A stretch of 64,000 bases of DNA, from positions 132,650,375 through 132,714,374 of the forward strand of contig NC_133121.1 of the NCBI RefSeq assembly GCF_033568475.1, written 5' to 3'. The notes below the pieces were generated by a model, which saw only the letters and a list, made by a program, of their open reading frames with translations, searched no databases and was not told the DNA's origin. A program made the position numbers and the translations under genes. The DNA comes from Henckelia pumila (Eukaryota > Streptophyta > Magnoliopsida > Lamiales > Gesneriaceae). Shown here piece after piece: positions 12,861 to 22,640 of this stretch. How positions within the stretch are numbered: the stretch's first letter is position 1; each line of letters begins with the position of its first letter.

Positions 12861-12924
12861 GCTTATTTATGCGGCAGAGCCGCAGAGGTGCCAAGCTTAG
12901 AACATTGATCATACGATGTGGGAT
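12861..12924 (-). promoter_or_regulatory. Pol II snRNA promoter of U5 copy 1 (USE + TATA, long spacing)
   Basis: The minus-strand upstream sequence element ATCCCACATCG (12924-12914) matches the plant consensus RTCCCACATCG exactly. The TATA-like ATAAATAA starts at 12870. The spacer is 43 bp, not the 33-34 bp expected for Pol II snRNA genes of dicots. A short direct repeat (CTCTGCGG / CTCTGCCG) within the spacer accounts for most of the extra 10 bp relative to copy 2. Confidence 0.8.
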
Positions 12925-13741
12925 CCTAGTTTTCCATCGGTTCAAAGTTCCCAACCCTTGGCTCGGTGAAGGAAAAAAAGAGGTGGTGACCCATCATTAA
13001 TGCCCGTATAATCGCGTTTCATTAAATAAAGAAATGTTCGTAGAACTTGATATATAATAATAAATTAATATTAAACAAATATGTCACACAATTCTATGGG
13101 GGCCATATTGGTTTATTTGGTAAAAGATGGTGTTTTATTAGTTGGTTTGCTTCGGTTAATTCATTTTGTTGTTTTTTTGGCTTTTGAGTTTAGAAATATA
13201 TTGTTTGATATCCGAAATGTTTTTCTCAGTTCGATTTGATATTCTTATCAAAGAGATTCGATTATTTCAGTTTTGTTTATTTGGTTTTAATAATTATTTA
13301 TATCGATAATAAAAACATTTTTTAAAATATCTTAAATTACTTTTTTAAATAATTTTTTGTTACTGAATTTTTTGATATAGTTTAAAATGAATTAAATAAA
13401 ATACAATCACCAAAAAAAATTAAAATGATTTTTAATTCAAAGAAATTCATCTCAATATATATATATCCAGGTAAAATTATTTCCGTTTTTTTTCGATTGA
13501 CATTCAATCTGAAACTGAAAATAACAAAAAAACATTTATTTCTGAAATTCGATTATTAAGTTTTCCATTTGAATTTCAACTTTTTTTCATTTCAACGTTT
13601 TTGCAACTATATATAATTCATCAATGATTAATTAGACAAATTTTAGGAAACCAATTTGGCCAAGTTCTTTAAATCTAGAACTGCCCCATGAACAAAATTT
13701 GACAATTTTATTTAATTTATTTAAAATTTAAAACTAAAATT

Positions 13742-13903
13742 GGCAGGGGCCGCGCGAACGCAGGCCCCCTCTATCACAAATTATGACGTAGGCTCGACCA
13801 CTTGGATCGACCTTAGGCAAGTGCCCCTCCTAAGTGCAATGGAGATCACTGTCCTAGGCCATGGGCCTTCTTGATCACCCATCAACCCCGTCCAGGTAAG
13901 TAT
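13742..13903 (-). ncRNA. U1: U1 spliceosomal snRNA
   Basis: The minus-strand RNA begins ATACTTACCTG, the canonical U1 5' end that pairs with 5' splice sites. It then shows the stem-loop I region GATCAAGAAGGCCCATGG, the stem-loop II/III region ATTGCACTTAGGAGGGG...CCAAGTGG, a GAGCCTACGTCATAATTTGTG stretch with the Sm site (about 13782-13775), and a strong GC-rich terminal hairpin GGGGGCCTGCGTTCGCGCGG closing at CCCC. The total of about 162 nt matches plant U1. TATA and an upstream element sit at Pol II snRNA spacing. No disruption of the main stems was noticed, so it is probably functional. It lies about 0.9 kb upstream of the U5 gene on the same strand. Confidence 0.95.
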
Positions 13904-13925
13904 GGAGCTTCAGCATTTTCCTTCA

Positions 13926-13978
13926 ATTTATATTACCATCAGTAATGTTTCCATCCAATTCCACGTTCAATGTGGGAT
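13926..13978 (-). promoter_or_regulatory. Pol II snRNA promoter of U1 (USE + TATA)
   Basis: The minus-strand element ATCCCACATTG (13978-13968) has one mismatch to RTCCCACATCG. The TATA-like ATATAAAT follows after 34 bp, and the U1 start lies about 30 bp further. The 34-bp spacing is that of Pol II snRNA genes rather than the about 24 bp of Pol III U6/U3. Confidence 0.85.
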
Positions 13979-14589
13979 TACGGATATCAAACAAACACTC
14001 CAACCATTCCTTCCACTCCTATTTTGCCAAAACAGAACTTAATTGGTCACACAAGACCCGTCACGGACTGGCTATTAGGCTTATATGACAGATATTGTCA
14101 TATTGATGGGTTCAACATCTATCTCTTGACGGCGAATAGATGGCGTCGGCCGAGGCCTTCGAAGAGTTATTTTCATAGATTTCGATGGACAAATCGATTA
14201 AAAAAAAGCCGATGAAAATTGAAGTAATTTTAATTCTAGTTTCTTGATATGTATCATATCTAAGTGGTATTCATGTGTGATTTGTGCATTTTGTTGCTAA
14301 TGCTAGAAAGCATACACACACTTTTTGACACTTGCATCTAAGCTATTTACTGTGATCAAACAAGAATTTAAAGGAGATTTACTACTGCATATATAACATA
14401 TGGAATCTAAGACGCACATTTTGCGTACCTAATTTCGGCTTGTTCTTAAGCTCTTTTTACGGGAATCAGAACACATTACATGAAAAGATGTCAGAAGATC
14501 AGTGAGCACGAATTAGTTCATGTAAATGAAATTAATACATCTATCATAAACTACGTCTTGAATGGATTTGTCATGGATCTAAGAGCACT

Positions 14590-15060
14590 TTTTTTTTCAT
14601 CCTCAAATCTTGAACTACGTCTATCGTTTTTTTCTGGTGCCTCATGTGATCCATGACAAATTTTTAGCCTGGTTTTTCTCGTCAAATGACCGAACATTGA
14701 AGCGTTAAAGACAGACTGCATCAAACAACGGGGTTTGCTGCATTGGGTGGCATATCCTTTGCTTGCACAGTGATAAAGTTTTTGCTGAGTGGGACATTTC
14801 AGATGTTTATATATGTCATGTAGAGGCTAAATGGTGCTAAAGACAACAATTGAATTATTTTATTATGTTCTGAACTATCCTTTTTATGTGCTTTAACTAA
14901 CAGTGTTCATTCATGTGAGAAAGAAGAGCTAACAGTTTTTATTAGTCCCCAAAACACTAGAGGCCTTGGGTTTTTTTTTTTTTTATATAGCAGATTGTTG
15001 ATGCTAAAATTTTCTTTTATGGTGTTCCTGAAATTTGTTGCAATAAAGTGTTATCGGCTC
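14590..15060 (+). pseudogene. Duplicated terminal exon and 3' region of the kinesin gene
   Basis: Nearly identical to 11795-12190: TTTTTAG|CCTGGTTTTTCTCG at 14661-14680 corresponds to the start of the last kinesin exon at 11886. One A is missing in the GAAACATTG stretch, so the last codons would differ. No motor exons accompany it and it has no promoter of its own, so it is a passenger of the tandem duplication and not a gene. Confidence 0.85.
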
Positions 15061-15303
15061 GCGCTAATCAAGCCCATCGTATTTTTAAGTACACATGCAA
15101 AAAAAAAGTTAAAAAGGAAAAATAAAAATAAAAAAAATAATGCCCTTATCGGCCATTACATCATCAAGGTTTACTAAAATCATTCAGATTTACATGCATA
15201 CTTTTTAAATAACATAAAATATATTAAAAGATTGTATCATATCATATTATAAGAGCTAAAAATATAAATTGACAGATATTAATTGTTCACGGATTAGAGA
15301 AAA

Positions 15304-15319
15304 TTTAACTGTTATGATG
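15304..15319 (-). terminator. snRNA 3'-end box of U5 copy 2
   Basis: Minus-strand CATCATAACAGTTAAA contains AGTTAAA preceded by CA at allowed spacing, fitting CA(N)3-10AGTNNAA, directly after the terminal hairpin. Confidence 0.7.
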
Positions 15320-15443
15320 GGTTTTCTATTAAGAAAAACCCTCCAAAAAATAATGTATGCTGCTTTAATTGCAACGAGCACACGGTATTCTTTAGTAAAA
15401 GGCGAAAGAATAGTTCGCTTTGAGCTCATTGCACAGCTGCAAT
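15317..15443 (-). ncRNA. U5: U5 spliceosomal snRNA, copy 2
   Basis: Paralogue of 12714-12839. It keeps loop 1 GCCTTTTACTA (15403-15393), the CGAACTATTCTTTCGCC hairpin, the Sm site ATTTTTTGG (15351-15343) and a terminal hairpin GGGTTTT...AAAACCC. The outer stem carries paired changes (GAGC with GCTC where copy 1 has GAAC with GTTC) plus one U-U mismatch, a pattern that suggests the RNA structure has been kept under selection. Its promoter has normal spacing, so of the two copies this is the better candidate for strong expression. Confidence 0.9.
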
Positions 15444-15467
15444 ACTTTTAACGTAGCTTCCGTGATC

Positions 15468-15517
15468 ATTTATGCGGCAGAGGCACCATCTTAGAATATG
15501 ATCTTCTGATGTGGGAT
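15468..15517 (-). promoter_or_regulatory. Pol II snRNA promoter of U5 copy 2 (USE + TATA)
   Basis: The minus-strand USE is ATCCCACATCA (15517-15507), one mismatch at the last base. The TATA-like ATAAATGA starts at 15473, after 33 bp. This is the regular Pol II snRNA spacing, in contrast to copy 1. Confidence 0.82.
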
Positions 15518-16214
15518 CATAGTTTCCCATTCTGTTCAAAATTCCCAACCCTTGGCTGGCTCGGTGAAGAAAAAAAGGTAGTGGCGTGGACTGTGGAATA
15601 ATATATTTTTAAAATCGAAAATCGAAAAAAATAAAATAAAATACCCAAAACTAAAGCCAAGCAACTAATAAACACCTCAAAAATCCAGTTCGATTTGATT
15701 TTCTATCCGGTTCCGTTATTTCAGCTCCATTTATTTGGTTTTAATAATTATTTATATCAATAACAAAAAAAAATATTTTTTAAAATATCTTAAATATCTG
15801 TTTTAGATAATTTTTGTTACTAAATTTTTAATATAATAATATAAAGTTTAAAATTAATTAAATCCTAAACACAATCACCAAAAAATTGAAAATGAATTTT
15901 AATTCACAAAAATCATCTGAAAATATATATCCAGATAAAATTATTTCCGTATATCCGATTTTGATTTTTAATCGGAAACTAATAAATACAAAAAAATTAA
16001 TTTTTTACATAATTTTTTTATGGAATAAAAATTGCAATTTATAGTACAATGTTTTATAAGCTTTCCATTCGAAATTGGTTTTTGAATTTTAACTAATGAT
16101 TACGGGCCCGTGAATGAATTTGACAAGGTTCTTCAGTCGACTTCTGACAAGTCTTTCACAAGCGAAAAAATTTGACAAAAAACAGAACTTAACTTGGCCG
16201 AGGATTCTCCTTCG

Positions 16215-16267
16215 ATTTATATTACCATCAGTAATGTTTCCATCCAATTCCACGTTCGATGTGGGAT
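16215..16267 (-). promoter_or_regulatory. Orphan U1-type snRNA promoter
   Basis: The minus-strand USE ATCCCACATCG (16267-16257) is a perfect match and ATATAAAT follows after 34 bp. The flanks match the copy-1 U1 promoter closely, but downstream there is no U1 sequence: about 160-180 bp spanning the RNA are absent. Any transcript would begin near 16185-16190 and would be unlike a known snRNA. Confidence 0.8.
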
Positions 16268-16627
16268 TTCGGATATCAGACAAACACTCCAACTATTCCT
16301 TCCACCTCTGTTTGCCAAAACAGAACTTAATTTGGCTTATAATAACAGATATCGATGGGTTCAAAGTGTATCTCTTGACTGCGAAAAATCGATGGCATCC
16401 GCCGAGGCCTCGAAGAGTTATTTTCATGGAATTCGATGAAAAAATCCGATAAAAACAGAAGAAAATTGTAGTAGTTTCGATAATTTCGGCTTGTTCTTAT
16501 GCTCTTAATTATACGAGAATCAGAACACATTAGTCATCACATGAAAAGACATGAGAAGATCAGTAAGCATGAATTAGTTCATGTAAGTGAAATTAATACA
16601 TCTAGCTTAAAAAAGAAGAAGCATCAA

Positions 16628-17625
16628 CTAGGTTCTGAGAAAGTAAACACTAAGTTCAGGAGCAGCCTTATTATCAGGATTGATCATATAGAATGCCTCA
16701 GAATTTGCAGTTCCCACAACTCTTTCGAATTTAGCCCTCATATATATCACTTCTTCTTTTTCTTTCCTTATAACACCAGCTCCCATAGATATCGGCTCCA
16801 CGGCCTTCAGTATCTTCCATTCCTTCTCCCCACATTCCACCCTCGTCGCGAACCCGAGCTTGTTCCCATTGCAATAAGTCCTCCACGCCGGCTCGTCTAA
16901 GAGACTAGCCTGACTCGTCCGGCCTCTGTTGTCACACTCGAAGGCAATGCGAACCAGCCCCGGCCCCATCTCTCGGACCAAACCTATCAAAAAAATCCAA
17001 GAATTTTTTTTAGTCAGTTTTTATAAACTCTCTAAAAATAAGTGATTATGGATATACACGAGATTTTGAACTACACTGACTAGTGTAGTTCAAGATTTTG
17101 AACAACTTGCACTCGAGTTGAGCTCGAGCTTTACTAAGGGAATATTTTAATAAATGACCAAGGTCGTTTTGCATATTATCCCGGCAAAACTAACAACAGG
17201 GTATGCATGGACGACATACCTGTTATCGGTGTTGCGAGTTCGACCAACAAAGTCGGGGCGGATTTGGAATCCTTCTGGAAAGCCAGATGCGCATTGCCAC
17301 GCTTGTTTCCGAAAAGGGTTCCAAGAACTAGCCGTCGCTGAAACTGCGATGATCGAATTCTGATGAAGGAATTCAGCACGGCTTGCAGCCTGGAAACAGA
17401 GACTGCGGCTAGTTTCTTTCTCCTCGAATGGCAAGATTTTGGTGCTTCTGCCTCTGTGAAATTGTTCTGATCGTACGGTTTCTTGGAGGAAGAGTGTTGC
17501 AAGATCTTTTGGGGTTCTTGGAGGAAAAAGGACACATTACTTGTATCATTTTTCTCTTCGATATTGCTGATCTTTGTTGTCCACTGGAAATGCTTCTTGT
17601 TGGATGTTTTGATCTTGTTGTTCAT
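16628..17625 (-). CDS. MIZU-KUSSEI1-like protein (DUF617)
   Basis: Two exons (17625-17220 and 16983-16628) joined in frame give 253 residues. The conserved DUF617 core runs from GTLFGNKRGNAHLAFQKD and LLVELATPITGL over the splice site into GLVRIAFECD, WRTYCNGNKLGFA, VEPISMGAGVI and the terminal EAFYMINPDNKAAPELSVYF. The first 75 residues are polar and unconserved. The family founder MIZ1 is needed for root hydrotropism in Arabidopsis and associates with the cytosolic face of the ER; other members are mostly uncharacterised. At 253 residues this is a normal-length member. The first in-frame ATG was chosen, but a shorter start further in cannot be excluded. Confidence 0.87.
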
Positions 17626-17670
17626 TATCCTATGTTTTGTGGAGATTAATAATCAGGATGACAAGTCCTA

Positions 17671-17689
17671 TATATATATATATATATAA
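17671..17689. repeat. (TA)n microsatellite
   Basis: About nine TA units upstream of the MIZ1-like gene. Confidence 0.8.
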
Positions 17690-19472
17690 TACATACGCAC
17701 ACATATTGAAATTCCAAAGTAATATGAATTCATAATAAATAGTTTTTCACTTTCACCTTTGGAAGGGTTGCCTCCCTTATTGCAAATATAAATAGTATAG
17801 ATGTTGCCAAATGCCTATATTCTATTTACACTTATAATTAGCATTTTTATTTTCACTTTCCGAAATAGAAGAAATATGTTTCAAAACATCAAAAAATATT
17901 GTTAAAAAATGTCTGAAATGCACCTTAGAATTGGTAAGGCCGATCAGAGACTAATTCTGATTTGTTCTTTTTGTTTTCTGACTATTTATTTTATGTCTTT
18001 TACATTTAGTTAATTATTAATTAATTATTATTATTATTAATTAATTAAAAGAGTAAATAAAGCTAAAAAGAGATGCCCCCACTATCTCGGGATTGGGAAA
18101 ATAAGATCACAATTCACTTCTGTAAGATATGTCTTTTGACCAGTCACATAATTTTTATTTTATTTTTTTAAAGAAAAGAGAATCTAGGAGACAAATGATG
18201 TGCTACGTTACTTTCGTGGGAGCCAAAATGAGATAAAGTAAATTCTTTGCTCACTTTTTTGCCAATTGATTATTATATGATAAAATTTCACTGATATTTT
18301 TTCGACAAATGAGTTGTATATATAGAGTAAATATTATTTTTTTCATTTAAAAATAATACTTTTTTATCAATCAAATAGACTAAGAAATCACTCTCTAAAA
18401 TTAATTTGTGAGAAAATTTCACGTGAATTTTTATATTGACCAAGAGTCTTAACTGAGTGATAAAGGCAAACCTTGGCTTTACTTTCAATATTTACTAATT
18501 TAATTTTACTTTATGAACAAGATGTTTTGTTCTTCGCTAGATGGCATATTAATTAGAAAAGATTATGATATTACATAATATATATTTTATTAATAATAAT
18601 AATATGTTGTGTTTTAAATTTTAAAACATGTTATAATTAATAATTTGTTAACGAAGATGTGAAGGAGATGGTAACGAAATTCGACTATTGCCTGTGACAA
18701 GTTTATATTTATATAATGCTTTATATCCTAGCTAGGATTGCATACCAAATTTAATGCTATGTAATTTATGTAGACTAGGACATGTGGCATATTTCCTTTT
18801 TTCACTTTCTTATTATTTTTTTTCAAAAAATAAAGATGTTTTAGAAAATAAAATCATATCATCAAAACAAATATATTATTTTATGAAATCCATATATTTA
18901 AATCAAATCATTACATCCAAATATAGCAGAGTGTGGTGACCTTTGAGCCAAAAATAAAGAACTTCAGCTTGTGAAATTGACAACGGCTTTTGAGAACCAA
19001 TCTTCTGAATTTGAATTTTGAACAAGTAGCGACTACTTAAATCTAGCTTTTAGAGTAATAAAAAAAATCTAGCTTTTTTTATGGAGGGCTTTTAACTCTC
19101 AAATTATCAAATTAGAAATTTTTTTCCCCATCTTTTGTATTTTCTCCCTATGTAATAAAATAAAATAAAATAAAAAGACGTCGAAAATACGCTTTCGGAC
19201 TAATATTCAGTAACCGGGTCGGGATAGCTCCATATCCAAATTGGACATAAGGCCATATTTGATTGAAGTTAAAACCTAGAAGTTTGAATATTGCTAAATA
19301 TATATATGTAACCTTCTTGATAAAGACGTAGTTGTAACATAAATAAACGGGCCAAAACTTCTTCGCAACACAAAAACATTAAAAACATAAAATTGAAAAG
19401 AAAAAAATTTTACCATACCTTATTATCCCGCCTGATGAATAATAAATCCGGCAATACTCCAGTTGCACCAGT
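17690..19472. other. Intergenic, very AT-rich
   Basis: About 1.8 kb between the MIZ1-like promoter side and the 3' end of the kinase gene, with many A/T homopolymers and TTA/ATT runs near 18010-18045. No exon, RNA gene or transposon ends were identified. Confidence 0.55.
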
Positions 19473-22400
19473 TCATTCAGAAAATTTTGAGATCAACTTA
19501 TCAACATGAATTATGATATCACCAATGCAAGGTCGAACGGCAGCCTGGGGCTGCAACATCCATGTTACAAACTGGTGAAGTGCCTCTGGATATGCATGAT
19601 TAGGTCCAGTTGGCCACTTTATTTGCGCGTTTACTATCGCCAACTGCAAGCTTCCTCCGGATTCCCCCAGTGCATACTCAAATGGGGAGACACCGTACCT
19701 ACAAAATACATTCATTTATACATGGAGATAGGTTTAACAGAGGAATGGACTCGCAGACACCACATGAACGACCAAGTAGTGTGACACAAACAAATATCTT
19801 GGTAAACTATAGGGCCAATAAATACATTCATGCCAAATTTTCAGCCCAAACCATCCCCTCAAACTTGGCAGGTGCACCTAAATCCCCCGAACTCTCTCAT
19901 GCCCGGCTGCACCACAATCAAATTGTTGTGGGATACTTGAGAGGTGTTTGAAAGGTGAGTGTGTCCCGTCCCACATATTTCTCCACTTCAGAGTATGTAA
20001 GTAAGACTGTAAACCAGTGAACCACAGCCTAGGTCAATATCAAGTTTTTCGACCCAAAAAAAAAAAAGATATCACAATGTTATTCAAATATAGGACTGGT
20101 CTCAGGAAACCAATTTGCTCAGCCGATGCTAATTAATTGCCATTATTCAACTTAAAGTTAATCTTGCCACACAACCAGCAATAAATAACATCTATCCCAA
20201 TTTTGCCACCTAAAACACTACATTTCCACCCAGTGACAACCTTCGTCATCCCCCAACTGTCATACAGTTACAAACATCACCAACGGTTCCTCAGCAGTAT
20301 GCCACAGGTCATATTGATTCCATGTAAACGAGGAAAGCAAGACAAAAGAGACCAGAACTAACACCAGCCTTTTATTTTGGCAACATTACGCTCACTTCCG
20401 TGTCCATCACCCAGTAACAGACCCCACCCATGTTGTGATCTTCGTAGTCATGGCAATAATATCAATTAATAATGGTCTCTCAACAAGCATCAGCATAAAA
20501 TTACCAGAAGAAGGCAATATAAGATCTTTTTTCGAGAATAAGATGTAAGATGCAAAGGCTCCAAGACATGATGAAAACGGGCCTTACATGATTGCAAACA
20601 AAGTGCAGCCTAATGACCAAATATCAGTTCTCTCATCAATGTCAGCATGGCTTGGGCAATCCCATAATTCAGGAGCTCTAAAAGGAGCTGAACAGTGCTC
20701 AGATGCCCATTCCTTAACAGCAGCATACAGAAATCAAGCCCAGATAATACAAAACACAGACAACAACAGAGACCAGATAGAACTTTTATAAGAACCTGCA
20801 GTTGTAGCGCTTCAGAACGAGATCTAATTTGCTTCCTTGCAGGACGTGTACTTCCAAAGTCCATCAATATTGCTAAAGGTGGCAGTCCTTTCCTGTATGT
20901 CACAAGGACATTTCCAGGTTTGACATCATTATGGGCATATGGAGGATCAAAACTGTGCATATGCTCAAGTCCTGAACAAAGCTGAAGATGAATGCTCACT
21001 TAGTAGTTTTTTTATTCTCAAGGTAAACATAGGTTGAAACAGCTATAGTACTGAGTTACAAGCCATTTACCGGTGCCATTATTATCCTCCTAATGCGTGC
21101 TAACATAACTAATCTTGGGACATGATACAAATGCATTTCACACACAGAGCTATATCACTGTATGGTATACTAAGAGTTTGTTCACGACCAAACCTTTTAA
21201 GTACTTGAATTCAAATAGCAGTTTATGCTAACAAATTGCACCACATTTTAAGAAGGAGAATAATGAGATGAAGACCAATAATATGGTAAGGACAGCACTG
21301 AACTCAATGGCGGAGCCAGAAATTTCATTCTACCCAGGCTACAATTTTTATCCCTTGAATCCTTCAATATTTTGGAATAAACTACCCGGGCTATTATCAA
21401 ATTATTCCAAAATCCTTCAAAATTAATATATATAATTTTTTGAAAAATTTTTGTGGCACTAAGTGTGGCTCCGCCACTGACTGAACTCGTGTATTATACA
21501 AGGCAATGCCAATTTGTACAAATTTGGTAGGCAGGAGATATTATCCTTATCTACCTGGCGAAATATTTGAAGCACATCTGAGGTTGAAAAGAACTCCTTC
21601 TTAGCTTGCATAGTTTTGGCGTTGTCCAACAATGTTCCATCTAAATGAACGGGAAACAACAGGTATGCTTCATTTTTCCAGGATTGATCTTGTGAAGCCT
21701 GCAAATTAAACAAAAGCTTATTGATAAACGACAAACCTAAAGAGGTTGACAAACTCAGTAGATGGAAAGCAATAGATGAAATATTGAAATGTTCTAATGA
21801 GGTATTTCAAATCTGTGCCAAGCAGCTGTAGCCTTAAGAACCCGGTAAGCAGCTCATGAACAGCAACTACCTTGACTGCAATAATTGCATGATCAAGAAG
21901 AGGAAGCAGATTGGGGTGGCTAAACCGCGATGAAACACGTATTTCCTCCCTCACCAACTCCAGCTGATCATTGTTTTGAATGAGAGCTTTCTTCACAGCA
22001 TATGTTCCATCATCTGCACGTTAAATAACTCAGAGAACCAGTCAGGAAATTACTATATTGTCCTGTTTAGCTCAAACCGACCATTGTTTCCTTGAAACAT
22101 TCATGTTGACTTGTGATTCAAATAAAATCAAAACGAAATTCTAATCAACAGTAACAACTAGACCTGATTCGAATCACTTGTTTCAAATTGTATCTTATCC
22201 CCATTATAAATAATCTACGAAAATGAAGAATTGCCTCCCCTTCACATAAAACACGGAAATCGAGATCAAAACACCAATTGCAACAGGAAATTCGAAGTGT
22301 GCAGAGATCCTTCTCACAAATACAAGCAATTCCAAATCCACGGATCCTCATTAACAGCGAGCAAAATAATAGTCATACCCGCGAAAAATCAAGAGAACAA

Positions 22401-22640
22401 TAATTAGGAAAACAGAGCAAATGACGGATCAGTACCAGATATGTGAGAAGGATCTTTGATCTTGCTGGAAATTCCGGGAGCGGAAGGATCAGAGGGAACC
22501 TCCTTGACAAGGAAAACATAGGCGAATCCACCTTCGCCCAGCTTCCTCACAATCCTGAAACGGTTCTCATTGATCCACACATCTCCTCCGCCGTAAACGA
22601 CGTCTTGCAAGACGTTCAAACCCGAGAGAGAGCAACCCAT
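19473..22640 (-). CDS. Ser/Thr protein kinase, STK16/NAK family
   Basis: Six exons (22640-22436, 22013-21871, 21698-21555, 20981-20796, 20712-20588, 19698-19473) give 342 residues, about the size of a single-domain STK16-type kinase. Glycine loop GEGGFAYVFLV (about 35-42), ATP lysine in YAVKKA (76), catalytic loop HNDVKPGNVL (181-190; Asp183), DFG at 205-207, then APFRAPELWD and SLGCTLFAI. The catalytic loop reads HND, not HRD, so the arginine that contacts the activation loop is absent. The N-terminus MGCSLSG offers a myristoylation glycine and a palmitoylation cysteine, suggesting a Golgi or plasma-membrane location as for animal STK16. The C-terminal half is extremely like the plant AtPK3/STK16 type from memory. 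An intronic hAT MITE lies between exons 3 and 4. Confidence 0.9.
21305..21479. mobile_element. hAT-type MITE, 175 bp, in kinase intron
   Basis: Terminal inverted repeats CAATGGCGGAGCCA and CAGTGGCGGAGCCA are flanked by a perfect 8-bp target duplication ACTGAACT (21297-21304 and 21480-21487). The 8-bp duplication and the GGCGGAGCC ends are typical of non-autonomous hAT elements. There is no coding capacity. Confidence 0.85.

Larger units (their letters stand above)
11786..14560. repeat. Tandem duplication, copy 1
   Basis: This block starts in the last intron of the kinesin gene and ends in a stretch resembling the start of copy 2's right flank. It repeats at about 14586-16605 in the same orientation. 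Matching landmarks: kinesin last exon and 3' region, the U5 snRNA gene, an AT-rich spacer with a shared ATTTGGTTTTAATAATTATT block (13279 and 15732), a U1-type promoter, and a CATGAAAAGA...GAAATTAATACATCTA end block (14480 and 16540). The copies differ by many substitutions and indels, so the event is not recent. Confidence 0.85.
14586..16605. repeat. Tandem duplication, copy 2
   Basis: Second, shorter copy of the 11786-14560 block. It keeps the kinesin 3' end, the U5 gene and the U1 promoter. It lacks the U1 body and the MITE, and has an extra segment around 14885-14995. See copy 1 for landmarks. Confidence 0.85.

Noticed and set aside
13970-14215. 81-residue plus-strand ORF
   Set aside because: It overlaps the U1 snRNA promoter on the other strand, has no family resemblance, and its counterpart in copy 2 reads differently.
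16114-16452. 112-residue plus-strand ORF and overlapping ORFs
   Set aside because: They cover the orphan snRNA promoter and duplicated spacer; no domain, no paired ORF in copy 1.
19506-19951. Plus-strand ORFs over the kinase last exon
   Set aside because: Shadows of the well-supported minus-strand kinase exon.
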